From Paenibacillus cymbidii (GTDB lineage Bacteria; Bacillota; Bacilli; Paenibacillales; NBRC-103111), in contig NZ_SHLX01000002.1 in the NCBI RefSeq assembly GCF_004764705.1, forward strand, positions 124,001 to 188,000: 64,000 bases of DNA, written 5' to 3'. This document shows positions 26,785 through 34,961 of the stretch, piece after piece. Every line of letters begins with the position of its first letter. Positions within the stretch are counted from its first letter, which is position 1. Both the position numbers and the translations under genes were made by a program. Under the pieces are notes generated by a model. That model did not search any database. It saw only the letters and a program-made list of their open reading frames with translations, and was not told the DNA's origin.

Positions 26785-28560
26785 TCAACCTTTATTTGGC
26801 TGCGGCGAAGCGTGAAACATCCGGGTTGCGGCGTCCAGGCTCAGCTTCGGCCGACGGTCGACGGTGACGAGTCCGAACGGTCCGAAAGGCGCGTTCCAGC
26901 TCTGTCCGTCCGTATTGTAAAAATCGCGGCGATGCCGGTAATCGGCCCACGCCCATATAATGCCGCCCTGAATGCCGGCATCGAGCGCCGCCTGCCACAC
27001 CGTTTCGAGATAACGAGCCTGGTACGTTTCGGAAAAGCGGTCGTTGCCCTTCAGCCCGAGGATGCCGTGGTTGCCGAACTCGCCGAGCACGATCGGCTTG
27101 TCCGGGTACATGCTCCGCCGCTTGCGCAGCGCTTCCAGCGTCGGCGTATAAACGAGCTGCCCGAACTCGGCGATTTCCATCGCCTGCTGCGATTGCGAGA
27201 ACACGCCGTAATACAGGTTGGGAAATACAACATCGGCTTCGTCGTTGGCCAGATGGCCGAGCGAGCTGGTCGTTACGAAGCCGACAAGCCGCGTCCCGTC
27301 CAGCTCGCGCGCGCGCCGCATCAACCGCCGCATCGCCTGGATACCGACTTCCTTGTTCGTTCCGCATTCGTTGCACATGCTCCAGATGACGACGCACGGA
27401 TGGTTCCGGTCCCGGCGCACCATACATGCCAGCGCCTCCTCGGCCATGTCGACGACCTGGGGATAATACTCGCGCTCGTACCACTCCGACATCCACCAGT
27501 TGAGCGGCAGCTCGGCCATGTGCAGCAGACCGATTTCGTCCATGAGGTTCAGATGGGTCGGCGATTGCGGATAATGCGCGCGAATCAGGTTCGCCCCCGT
27601 GCGCTTGATGCGCAGCAATTCCTCGCGGATCGCGCTTTCCGGCGGCGTTGGCCCGAAGTCGCCGTATTCGTCGTACCGGTTGACCCCCTTGATCAGCAGC
27701 GGCTCCCCGTTGAGCAGCAGCTCCCGCCCGCTGACCTCGATCGTGCGAATGCCGAACCGTTCCTTCACGGCGTCCACGGCGGCGTGCGGCGCCTCCGGCT
27801 GCAGCAGCTGCGCCTGCAGCCCGTACAAGTGCGGATCGTCCAATCGCCACAGCCGCGGCTCGGCCAGCTCCAGACCGATCGGCACCGTCGCGCTTCCGCC
27901 CGGCGGGCACGATACCTCGGAGAAGGCTGAGCTTGCGCGTTCCCCGTCGGGAATATCGATGCGCACCCGACCGACGAACGGGGCGGAGCGGCGATTGACG
28001 ATTTCCGCCTCGCAGAAGACAGCGGCCCGCTCTCCTCCCCGTTCCGGCGCACTGCGCACGCCAACGCCGGCGATGTAAACAAAATCGGTCGTTTCTACGA
28101 CTACTTCCTGCAGCAGTCCGCCATACTGCACCCACTCGACGATCGGCGTGCCCGGCAGCCAGTCCTCGCGGGGGCGGTTGTCGACGCGAACGACGATTTC
28201 GGCGGCTGCCCCTTCCGGTACATAGGGATTCAGCTCGAATTCGAACGGCAAATAAGAGCCGATGTGCTCCCCCGCGAACCGGCCGTTTACCCATACCCGC
28301 GCTTGTCCGCTGACACTGCCGAAGAGGAGGCGGTGCAGCGCCCCCGGCCGCAGCCCGTCCGCCGCGAGCGTGGCCGCGTACCAGCCGATGCCTTCGAACC
28401 CGCGGAACGCCTCCTGGTAGCAGTCCCACGCCATCGGGCTTGCAACCGGCATCCAGCCCGACTTGTCGTGCCCCGGCGCAAACCATTCGCGCCGCTCGCC
28501 GATCCGGTTGTGATCGACCTGGAACAACCAGTTGTTCACATACGTCCTGCTTCTCTCCAT
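26785..28560 (-). CDS. Glycoside hydrolase family 2 (beta-glucuronidase/galactosidase-like)
   Basis: 591 residues without a signal peptide, so cytoplasmic. It has an N-terminal sugar-binding beta-sandwich (WYAATLAADGL, RVWVNGRFAGEHIGSYLPFE), an immunoglobulin-like domain, and a TIM barrel from about residue 270 with LIKGVNRYDEYGD, LIRAHYPQSP, the acid/base Glu in WSMCNECG and the nucleophile Glu in VLGEFGNHG. Length and motifs are closest to beta-glucuronidase-like GH2 enzymes, but the uronate-specific residues cannot be confirmed. The ATG follows AAGGGGGAG. As the fourth gene of the operon from promoter B it would cleave imported oligosaccharides. Confidence 0.88.
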   Translation of the reverse strand: MERSRTYVNNWLFQVDHNRIGERREWFAPGHDKSGWMPVASPMAWDCYQEAFRGFEGIGWYAATLAADGLRPGALHRLLFGSVSGQARVWVNGRFAGEHIGSYLPFEFELNPYVPEGAAAEIVVRVDNRPREDWLPGTPIVEWVQYGGLLQEVVVETTDFVYIAGVGVRSAPERGGERAAVFCEAEIVNRRSAPFVGRVRIDIPDGERASSAFSEVSCPPGGSATVPIGLELAEPRLWRLDDPHLYGLQAQLLQPEAPHAAVDAVKERFGIRTIEVSGRELLLNGEPLLIKGVNRYDEYGDFGPTPPESAIREELLRIKRTGANLIRAHYPQSPTHLNLMDEIGLLHMAELPLNWWMSEWYEREYYPQVVDMAEEALACMVRRDRNHPCVVIWSMCNECGTNKEVGIQAMRRLMRRARELDGTRLVGFVTTSSLGHLANDEADVVFPNLYYGVFSQSQQAMEIAEFGQLVYTPTLEALRKRRSMYPDKPIVLGEFGNHGILGLKGNDRFSETYQARYLETVWQAALDAGIQGGIIWAWADYRHRRDFYNTDGQSWNAPFGPFGLVTVDRRPKLSLDAATRMFHASPQPNKG

Positions 28561-28605
28561 CGTGCTCCCCCTTGTCGAATACCCGGGCGATTGCTCCGCC
28601 GGTTA

Positions 28606-29463
28606 TCAGCCCCGCGCCAGACCGAGCAGCTCCGCCGTCGGGCGATGAATGATGCGCTCGATCGTCTCCTCCGGAATACGCGGCAGCCGCGTGCCTTCCG
28701 CCAGGGCGTTGATCCCGCGAAACGAAACGACCGTCTGCGACGTCGTAAAAAACGGAAAATCCGAGCCGAACAGCACCTTGTCGGCGATGCCGTACTCGAT
28801 CGCGTGCATCATCGCGTTGTAAAATTGCCACGGCCGCGAGCCAAGCGCCGACATGTCGGCGTATACGTTCGGATGCTTGCGCACGAGCGCCGCACATTCC
28901 CCGTGCCACGGATGGCCGAGATGGGCGACGATCATCTTCAGCTGCGGGAACTCGCGCGCGATCGGGTCCAGCATTGCCGGCCGCGACGCATCGAGATAAC
29001 CGCCCGAAACGAAGGACGTGCCCTGATGCCACAAAATCGGAATGCCCAGCTCGTTCGCCTTGGCGTACAGCGGGAAATATTTTTTGCGATCGGGGTAAAA
29101 ATGCTGGTAAATCGGCGCCAGCTTCAAGCCGCGCAGCCCCAGCTCCTTCACCGCGCGCTCCAGCTTGCGGGGCGCGTCGCGATCGCGCGGATCGACGCTG
29201 GAGAAGCCGAACAGCTTGTCCGGATGCTCGCGTACGTAGGCCGCCACGTATTCGTCCGGGACAACGACGCCGCTCGCGCGGCAGTTGAACGCCAGCACAA
29301 TCGCCCCGCCGCAGCCGCCGAACTGCCGCCAATGCTCGTCCGGCCGCACGATCAGCTCGTAGCCGTCGCCCCACGCCCGCCTCGCGTCGGCGAGAAACCC
29401 GCCGCCAACCTGCCCGTCCCCGAACAGATGCGTGTGGCAATCGAAAATGCGCCCGTCCGTCAT
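28606..29463 (-). CDS. Amidohydrolase-family protein (candidate lactonase)
   Basis: 285-residue PF04909-type TIM-barrel hydrolase with the full metal-site set: FDCHTHLFG (HxH), LKLAPIY, ILWHQGT, IVAHLGHPW and FGSDFPFF with the catalytic-type Asp. The ATG overlaps the stop of the dehydratase gene as ATGA, so translation is coupled. In known oxidative sugar pathways a family member opens the sugar lactone before an enolase-superfamily dehydratase acts, and the neighbouring genes fit that. It is the third member of this family in the proposed regulon. Confidence 0.82.
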   Translation of the reverse strand: MTDGRIFDCHTHLFGDGQVGGGFLADARRAWGDGYELIVRPDEHWRQFGGCGGAIVLAFNCRASGVVVPDEYVAAYVREHPDKLFGFSSVDPRDRDAPRKLERAVKELGLRGLKLAPIYQHFYPDRKKYFPLYAKANELGIPILWHQGTSFVSGGYLDASRPAMLDPIAREFPQLKMIVAHLGHPWHGECAALVRKHPNVYADMSALGSRPWQFYNAMMHAIEYGIADKVLFGSDFPFFTTSQTVVSFRGINALAEGTRLPRIPEETIERIIHRPTAELLGLARG

Positions 29464-30617
29464 AGTGTAATGACCTGCCGATCGATCGTGTAGCGTGCGA
29501 CCACTTCCTCGTTCAGCTCGACCCCGAGCCCCGGCCCGGTCGGCACCGCAAGGCAGCCATCCGCGTCCAATACCAGCGGGCGCAGCGCCAAATCGCGGCT
29601 GAGCGGCGAATCGTTGGTGCAAAACTCCTGGAACACGGGCTGCTGCAAATACGCGTTCACATGCAGCGACGCCGCCGTCAGCAGATCGGACGTCCAGGCG
29701 TGCGGGATGAGCAGCTTGCCGCTCTGCTCCGCCAGCGAAACGAGCTTGCGCACCTCGGTAAAACCGCCAGCCCGGGAAATGTCCGGCTGGATAATATCGA
29801 CGTCGCCCTGCTCGATCAGCTGCCTGAATTCGTGCAGTCCCGACAGCTGCTCGCCGCAGGCGATGCGCGTATCCGTCGCCTGCGCCAGCTTGCGGTAGCC
29901 GGCAAGATCGTCCGAACGAAGGGGCTCCTCGACAAAAAACAGCCGGTACGGCCGCAGCTCGCGAACGAGCTCGATCGCCAGCTTCACATCCGCCGTCCAG
30001 ATGCCGTCGATCATCAGCCCCATGTCGTCGCCCGCTTCGAGCCGGGCCGCCTCCACAAGGGCGATCGCCTTGCGCGGTTCGGCGGTAACGACGCCCCAAC
30101 CGAATTTGACCGCCTTGAAGCCGAGCGCGCGATAGTGGCGCACCGCCTCCTTCATGCCTTCCGGCGTATGGCGGAACAAGGTGCTGGCATACGCCGGTAT
30201 GCGCGTGTGATTGCTGCCGCCGAGCATAACGCCGACCGGCTGCCCGCTTGCTTTGCCGATCAAGTCCCAGACCGCGATGTCGATCGCGCTCATCGCCTGC
30301 AAGGCGGCGCCGCGCCTTCCGTGATAGAAGCTGCTGCGATACATCCGGTTCCAGATTTTGTCGCATTCGTACGGGTTGCTGCCCAGAACCGCGTACTTCA
30401 GCCCTTCGGCCATGCCAGGAATATACTGCGGCGCGTCGAGCAGCGCCTTCATGACATGAGGGTGCGAATCGCAATCGGCGATGCCGGTCAAGCCTTCGTC
30501 CGTGCGCAGCTTCAGCAGCAGCACATACTTCGGCCCGCTCGAATCGCTCTCCGTTTCGCCGATCCCGTATTCCCGCGGGCTTTCCAGAATCAGCACTTCC
30601 ATGGACGTTATTTTCAC
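29460..30617 (-). CDS. Mandelate racemase/muconate lactonizing enzyme family protein (acid-sugar dehydratase-like)
   Basis: 385 residues of the enolase superfamily. The MR-type pattern is visible: the basic residue in AVKFGWG, metal ligands in LMIDG, VEEPL and ACGEQ, then QPDISRAGG and the C-terminal catalytic His in PHAWTSD. Members of this pattern dehydrate aldonic or uronic acids. The start is a GTG at 30617 with GAGGAG somewhat far upstream. It follows the RraA-like gene by 16 bases and overlaps the amidohydrolase gene. Substrate unknown; galactonate- or fuconate-type acid sugars are plausible. Confidence 0.85.
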   Translation of the reverse strand: MKITSMEVLILESPREYGIGETESDSSGPKYVLLLKLRTDEGLTGIADCDSHPHVMKALLDAPQYIPGMAEGLKYAVLGSNPYECDKIWNRMYRSSFYHGRRGAALQAMSAIDIAVWDLIGKASGQPVGVMLGGSNHTRIPAYASTLFRHTPEGMKEAVRHYRALGFKAVKFGWGVVTAEPRKAIALVEAARLEAGDDMGLMIDGIWTADVKLAIELVRELRPYRLFFVEEPLRSDDLAGYRKLAQATDTRIACGEQLSGLHEFRQLIEQGDVDIIQPDISRAGGFTEVRKLVSLAEQSGKLLIPHAWTSDLLTAASLHVNAYLQQPVFQEFCTNDSPLSRDLALRPLVLDADGCLAVPTGPGLGVELNEEVVARYTIDRQVITL

Positions 30618-30633
30618 CGCGATTCCCAGCTCC

Positions 30634-31311
30634 TCACAATACCCCGTATTTCTCGTATACGTCGCGCAGCAGCTTGCCTTCGAGCAGCTCCCGGCGCGTG
30701 CGGTTTTCCCGCTCCGCCTTGTCCAGCGCCATATCCACTACCGTTTCGAACAGGCGGGCGGGAATGACCGCCACGCCGTCGCAATCGGCGAACACGACAT
30801 CCTGCGGATGCACCGTTACCCCGCCTACCGCCACCGGACAGTCGTAGGCGATGACGAGTCCGCGTCCCCGCGAATCGACCGGCTTGATGCCGGTGCAATA
30901 GACGGGAAACCGCAGCTCGCCGATCCGTTTCGTATCGCGCACCAGGCCGTCGATGACCGCTCCTGCCGCGCCCCGCATTTGGGCCGCGGTGGACAACAGC
31001 TCGCCCCACAAGCCGTTGTTGACGGACTGGTTGGTGCCCGCCACGAGCACCTCGCCCGGCTTGATGCTGTCGATCGCGCGGATTTCCATCTCGTACGGCC
31101 GTTCGGCCATATGGTACACGTCGACCGACAGCAGCGTTTTGGCCCGGCCGACAAAATTGTCCGCCGCAAGCGGCAGCAGCGGCCGAATATTTTCGCGCAT
31201 CGCCTGGTGCCGGCAGCCGAGCTCATCCAACGTGTCGCAGATGACCCCGGTGTACAATTTTTCCTTCATGAGCTGAAATCGTTCGTTCCCGCCGATTGTC
31301 CCGTCCGCCAT
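30634..31311 (-). CDS. RraA-like / HMG-aldolase family protein
   Basis: 225 residues of the RraA/4-hydroxy-4-methyl-2-oxoglutarate aldolase superfamily. Visible features are TLDELGCRHQAM at the N-terminus, GEVLVAGTNQSVNNGLWGELLSTAA with the ligand-binding Gly-rich loop, GAVIDGLVRDTKRI with the Asp/Arg/Asp active-site pattern, and VHPQDVVFADCDGVAVIP. Proteins of this fold act as 2-oxo-acid aldolases or decarboxylases; regulation of RNase E is unlikely here. The ATG at 31311 follows AAGGAGAG. It is the first gene of the operon from promoter copy B, with a dehydratase next, so a 2-keto-3-deoxy-acid aldolase role is my inference. Confidence 0.85.
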   Translation of the reverse strand: MADGTIGGNERFQLMKEKLYTGVICDTLDELGCRHQAMRENIRPLLPLAADNFVGRAKTLLSVDVYHMAERPYEMEIRAIDSIKPGEVLVAGTNQSVNNGLWGELLSTAAQMRGAAGAVIDGLVRDTKRIGELRFPVYCTGIKPVDSRGRGLVIAYDCPVAVGGVTVHPQDVVFADCDGVAVIPARLFETVVDMALDKAERENRTRRELLEGKLLRDVYEKYGVL

Positions 31312-31394
31312 CCCGGCTCTCTCCTTCCTGTCCCCTCCGCTTTCGTACCGGTGATCGTGCCGCTCCTCGCCGCACGCCAAACGGACCTGGTTTC

Positions 31395-31456
31395 AGTATG
31401 AAATTTCCGTTCCGGCGAAACAAGATTCATTTCGTGCCTGCGTTACAATCGGTTAC
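31395..31456 (-). promoter_or_regulatory. Regulon promoter copy B (RraA-dehydratase-GH2 operon)
   Basis: Minus strand: box GTAACCGATTGTAAC (31456-31442), identical to copy A, 18 nt, -35 TTGTTT (31423-31418), 17-nt spacer, -10 CATACT (31400-31395). ATGAATCTTGTT before and in the -35 is shared with copies A and C. The divergent AraC gene starts 64 bp away. Confidence 0.8.
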
Positions 31457-31519
31457 CTGCTATTCCAATCGGGCGGCGGTTGTTTTAGTATGTGGGGCAA
31501 CAGGAAAAGGAGGGGCGCC

Positions 31520-32374
31520 GTGAATATCCGCGTGACCAGTCGATTCGCCGGTCGGACGCTGCCGGTTTATTTGTACGATGCGGGGTATCAGAAGCTGCTG
31601 GAGGAAGAGTCGTGGCGCTGGCCGTTCTACCAGCTTGTGTGCTGCTACCAGGGGACCGGCGGCATCCGGCTCGGGGACGAGCGGCATGCGCTGAAGCCGG
31701 GTACGGTCGTGTTTCTCCCGCCCGGGACGGCCCACACGTACGAAGCCGGTCTCGCGCCATACTATTTGTCGTGGGTTTCCTTCCTCGGGCCGATCGCGTC
31801 GACGCTGCCCGCCTGTTACGGCGTGGCCGAACCGCTGCAGCCGGCGATCGTCGAAGACGTCCACCACCCGGACCTGCATCTGCGCATCATGTCCGTGCTG
31901 GAATATGCCGAGTGGGACGATTCCGCCGAACGGATTTCGGTGCTGCTGTACGGCATTTATACCGAATATCTGCTGCGGCTCGTGTCCCGCTCCGGCGGCA
32001 GGGAGGAACCGGCGGCCCGCCGGCATGTCCATGCGGCCGTTCAATGGATGCGGGAGCGCCTCCACCTGCCGGCCGATATCGGCGAGCTGGCCCGCTGCCT
32101 GAACCTGTCGCGTCAGCACGTGAACCGTTTGTTCCGGCAGCGTTACGGCACGACGACCAAGGACTTCTACCTCAAGTTGAAAATGCTGCAGGCGCAGAAG
32201 GATCTGATCCACTTCCCGGAAACGGACGTGCAAACGATCGCCGCCCGGCTCGGGTTCGTGAACGCCAGCCACTTCGCCCGCGTGTTCCGCCAGATGACCG
32301 GCGTCTCTCCTTCCCGGTTTCGGGAAGTGGACGACGGCAAACGGCGGCAGTTCGGCGCCGAGAGCGAGACATGA
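31520..32374 (+). CDS. AraC-family regulator, divergent from promoter B
   Basis: 284 residues: an N-terminal cupin-type arabinose-binding-like domain (GTVVFLPPGTAHTYEAG, YLSWVSFLG) and a C-terminal AraC DNA-binding domain (IGELARCLNLSRQHVNRLF, then VQTIAARLGFVNASHFARVF). The start is a GTG at 31520, 6 nt after AAAGGAGG; the ATG 30 bases upstream has no such site. It is next to promoter copy B and is the best-placed candidate for the regulator that binds the shared box in the three promoters, together with the YesN-type protein. It ends at a shared hairpin terminator. Confidence 0.9.
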   Translation: MNIRVTSRFAGRTLPVYLYDAGYQKLLEEESWRWPFYQLVCCYQGTGGIRLGDERHALKPGTVVFLPPGTAHTYEAGLAPYYLSWVSFLGPIASTLPACYGVAEPLQPAIVEDVHHPDLHLRIMSVLEYAEWDDSAERISVLLYGIYTEYLLRLVSRSGGREEPAARRHVHAAVQWMRERLHLPADIGELARCLNLSRQHVNRLFRQRYGTTTKDFYLKLKMLQAQKDLIHFPETDVQTIAARLGFVNASHFARVFRQMTGVSPSRFREVDDGKRRQFGAESET

Positions 32375-32389
32375 CGACGCATCACGGCA

Positions 32390-32437
32390 TGCAAGAAACA
32401 GCCGCCCGGATCGACACCTGTTCGATCAACGGGCGGC
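32390..32437. terminator. Hairpin between convergent AraC and dehydrogenase genes
   Basis: Outer stem GCCGCCCG/CGGGCGGC (32401-32408, 32430-32437) and inner GATCG/CGATC. On the minus strand it is followed by TGTTTCTT, so it best serves the minus-strand oxidoreductase gene. Confidence 0.7.
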
Positions 32438-32479
32438 CGATAACCGCCATTCATGCGCAAAACTGGCGACGCCGGCGCG

Positions 32480-33658
32480 TTAACCCAACCGGATCTCCCG
32501 GCCCGGCAGCGCCCAGTCGAAGCCCAGCTCCGCCGGCAAGGCGGCTTGTTCATAGCAGGCGACCAATTGCCGGTTAAGCCCTTCGACATACGTGATCGTG
32601 TCGTTCAGTTGATACGGCTCGCCCCGCTTGACCAGCGCTTCCGGAAAATTGGCAATTTCGCTGCGCTGCATCGCCGCGATGCAACGCGTGTGCGACATCG
32701 CCGCCTCGATGCCGCAGAGCAGCGGCCCTTCGCCGCGGATGGCGGCAATCGTCGAACGAAGCTTCTGCTCGACCGGCGACAGCGGCAGCTCGTACACCCG
32801 GCGTTCGCCGTTATGGAACCGGGCGACGATCGGTACGCCGGTTTTCTCCGTCTCGTCGTACGTCAGCTCGGCGTGCTCGAATTCGTAGCGGAAGGTCGTG
32901 CCGACTTTCTCCCGCACGGCATGCGAGCCGTAGTATAGCAGCTCCACTCCGTCCTCCGTAAACGCCCGCACCGCCGCCGTATCGAAATTTTCGATCGCGT
33001 TCGCCCGATACAGTTCGGCCGTCACGCGGGCCGGCCGGGCGCTGCGGTCCGTTTCGCTCCCAAGGACATAAAACATGTTGTGCAAATAATGCGCCGTGGC
33101 GTTGCCGGCGACGCTGTCGTACACGGGATGGCCGCGGTCGTCCCGCATTTTGCCCGCCCAGCCTCTGCCGTAGTAGCGGGCGCCGCGCGGCCACAGCGCA
33201 ATCGTCCGGAACCGCTTCGGTTTGCCGAACGCACCGCTGCGAATGTCGCGCTTGATCGCCTGGATGCCGTCGTTGAAGCTCCATTGATAGCCGATGGCCA
33301 CCAGCTTGTTCGCGCGTTCGCGCGCCGCGAGCATGCGTTCGGCCTCCTCGAGCGTGGCGCAAAGCGGCTTCTCGCACAAAACGTGGCTTCCGTGCGCCAA
33401 CGCCAGACAAGTCTGGTCGCAGTGAAATTGAATCGGCGACGCGATGACGGCCAGATCGGCCGCGGACGCCGCATAAAACTGCTCCAGCGACGCATAGAGC
33501 GGAATGCCGCGACGTCGCAGCTCGTGCACAAACTTGCTGGCTTCCGGATACGGATCGACCGCCCCGACCAGCGTGAACGCACCGGCGTCGCTTCCCGCAA
33601 GCAGCGGCTCGACATACGAGCCGCCATATCCGCCGATCCCGATCAATACAATATTCAT
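32480..33658 (-). CDS. Gfo/Idh/MocA family oxidoreductase
   Basis: 392 residues. N-terminal Rossmann domain with GIGGYGG and VGAVDPYPE, the conserved EKP in LCEKPLCAT at about residue 95, and a C-terminal alpha/beta domain. Family members oxidise or reduce sugars and inositols with NAD(P). The ATG at 33658 has a purine-rich GGGGGAAC upstream. It is a single gene with its own TATAAT-type -10 upstream and no copy of the GTAAC-type box. The 33659-33886 gap behind it holds nothing else recognised. Confidence 0.88.
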   Translation of the reverse strand: MNIVLIGIGGYGGSYVEPLLAGSDAGAFTLVGAVDPYPEASKFVHELRRRGIPLYASLEQFYAASAADLAVIASPIQFHCDQTCLALAHGSHVLCEKPLCATLEEAERMLAARERANKLVAIGYQWSFNDGIQAIKRDIRSGAFGKPKRFRTIALWPRGARYYGRGWAGKMRDDRGHPVYDSVAGNATAHYLHNMFYVLGSETDRSARPARVTAELYRANAIENFDTAAVRAFTEDGVELLYYGSHAVREKVGTTFRYEFEHAELTYDETEKTGVPIVARFHNGERRVYELPLSPVEQKLRSTIAAIRGEGPLLCGIEAAMSHTRCIAAMQRSEIANFPEALVKRGEPYQLNDTITYVEGLNRQLVACYEQAALPAELGFDWALPGREIRLG

Positions 33659-33886
33659 CTTCGTTCCCCCGCCTCCGGCTATTCCACCTATTCCTAGCAC
33701 CCTTAATTATAGGCGAACGAACGAGGATTACACGCAACTTTTTTCGAGCGTACGGAAATAGTCGTCGTCGTCGCAAATAACCCTTCAAAGAGCCAGTCAC
33801 TCACGGCGCATATCTTCGCGAAAGTACAGGGAGATGCGCATATAGTCGAAAAATCATACAAAATGAGTGGCACCGGCACCCGATCG

Positions 33887-34945
33887 CTACCCCAACATCG
33901 CCGCGAGCCGTTTGTAGTGATCTTCCAGCACCAAACAAACCATCGCCTCGACTACCGGCACGATGCGCGGGCAAATGCACGGGTCGTGCCTGCCTTCGGT
34001 GCGGATTTCCCGCTCCTCCCCGTCCTCCGTCATCGTCCGCTGCGGCAACGAAATCGACGACGTCGGTTTCACGCATACGCGAAACACAATCTCCTGCCCC
34101 GTGCTGATTCCCCCGAGAATGCCGCCCGCATGATTGCTGCGAAACCCGCCGCTGTCCATCTCGTCGTTATGCTCGCTGCCGCGCATCGACGCCGCCGCGA
34201 AGCCGGCTCCGAACTCGATGCCCTTCACCGCGCCGATCGACAGCATCGCCTTGGCCAGCTCGGCGTCGAGCTTGTCGAACACGGGCTCGCCGAGCCCGGG
34301 AGCCACGCCGCGGACGCGGCATTCGACGATGCCGCCGCAGCTGTCGCCAAGCCGGGCCAGCCGCTCGATCAGGCGCACCATCTCGGCCGCCGCATCGGCA
34401 TCGCAAGCGCGTACGGCATTGCCTTCGATGGCGGCTTCGTCGAACGTCCGGCACACAATGTCGCCGACTTGACGCGTATACGCCAGCACCTGCACGCCAC
34501 GGCGCTCCAGCAGCTTGCGCGCCACGGCGCCGCCGGCCACCCGCGCCGCCGTCTCCCTTCCCGAAGCGCGGCCGCTGCCCCGATGGTCGCGATGGCCGTA
34601 TTTTTGCCAATACGTATAATCCGCATGGCCCGGGCGAAACGCGCTCCGGATCCCGTCGTACGCCTGCGGCTGCATATCGTGATTGTGCAGCATCAGAAAC
34701 AACGGCGTTCCGGTCGTGCGCCCTTCGAACACCCCCGACATAATATGAACGACATCATACTCCTTGCGGGGAGAAGTAACGGACGACTGCCCGGGCTTTC
34801 TCCGGTCCATCTGAACCTGAATGTACGCTTCGTCGATTTCGACGCCGGGCGTCACGCCGTCCACAATGACACCGATCGCCGCGCCGTGCGATTCGCCGAA
34901 TGTGGCGATGCGGAAGCTTTCGCCAAATGCATTTCCTCCTGCCAT
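33887..34945 (-). CDS. aroC: Chorismate synthase
   Basis: 352 residues. The enzyme eliminates phosphate from EPSP to give chorismate with reduced FMN. Signature segments are GESHGAAIGVIVDGVTPG at the N-terminus, GHADYTYWQKYGHRDHRGSG (FMN/substrate loop), GFRSNHAGGILGGISTG, and RHDPCICPR, the Arg-rich C-terminal motif. The ATG at 34945 follows GAAGGAGG, 16 bases after the aroA stop, so aroA-aroC form an operon. Pairing with an unusual aroA and a LysR gene, away from the usual large aro/trp cluster, suggests a second or specialised shikimate set. Confidence 0.95.
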   Translation of the reverse strand: MAGGNAFGESFRIATFGESHGAAIGVIVDGVTPGVEIDEAYIQVQMDRRKPGQSSVTSPRKEYDVVHIMSGVFEGRTTGTPLFLMLHNHDMQPQAYDGIRSAFRPGHADYTYWQKYGHRDHRGSGRASGRETAARVAGGAVARKLLERRGVQVLAYTRQVGDIVCRTFDEAAIEGNAVRACDADAAAEMVRLIERLARLGDSCGGIVECRVRGVAPGLGEPVFDKLDAELAKAMLSIGAVKGIEFGAGFAAASMRGSEHNDEMDSGGFRSNHAGGILGGISTGQEIVFRVCVKPTSSISLPQRTMTEDGEEREIRTEGRHDPCICPRIVPVVEAMVCLVLEDHYKRLAAMLG

Positions 34946-34961
34946 CGTCAACGCCTCCTTC

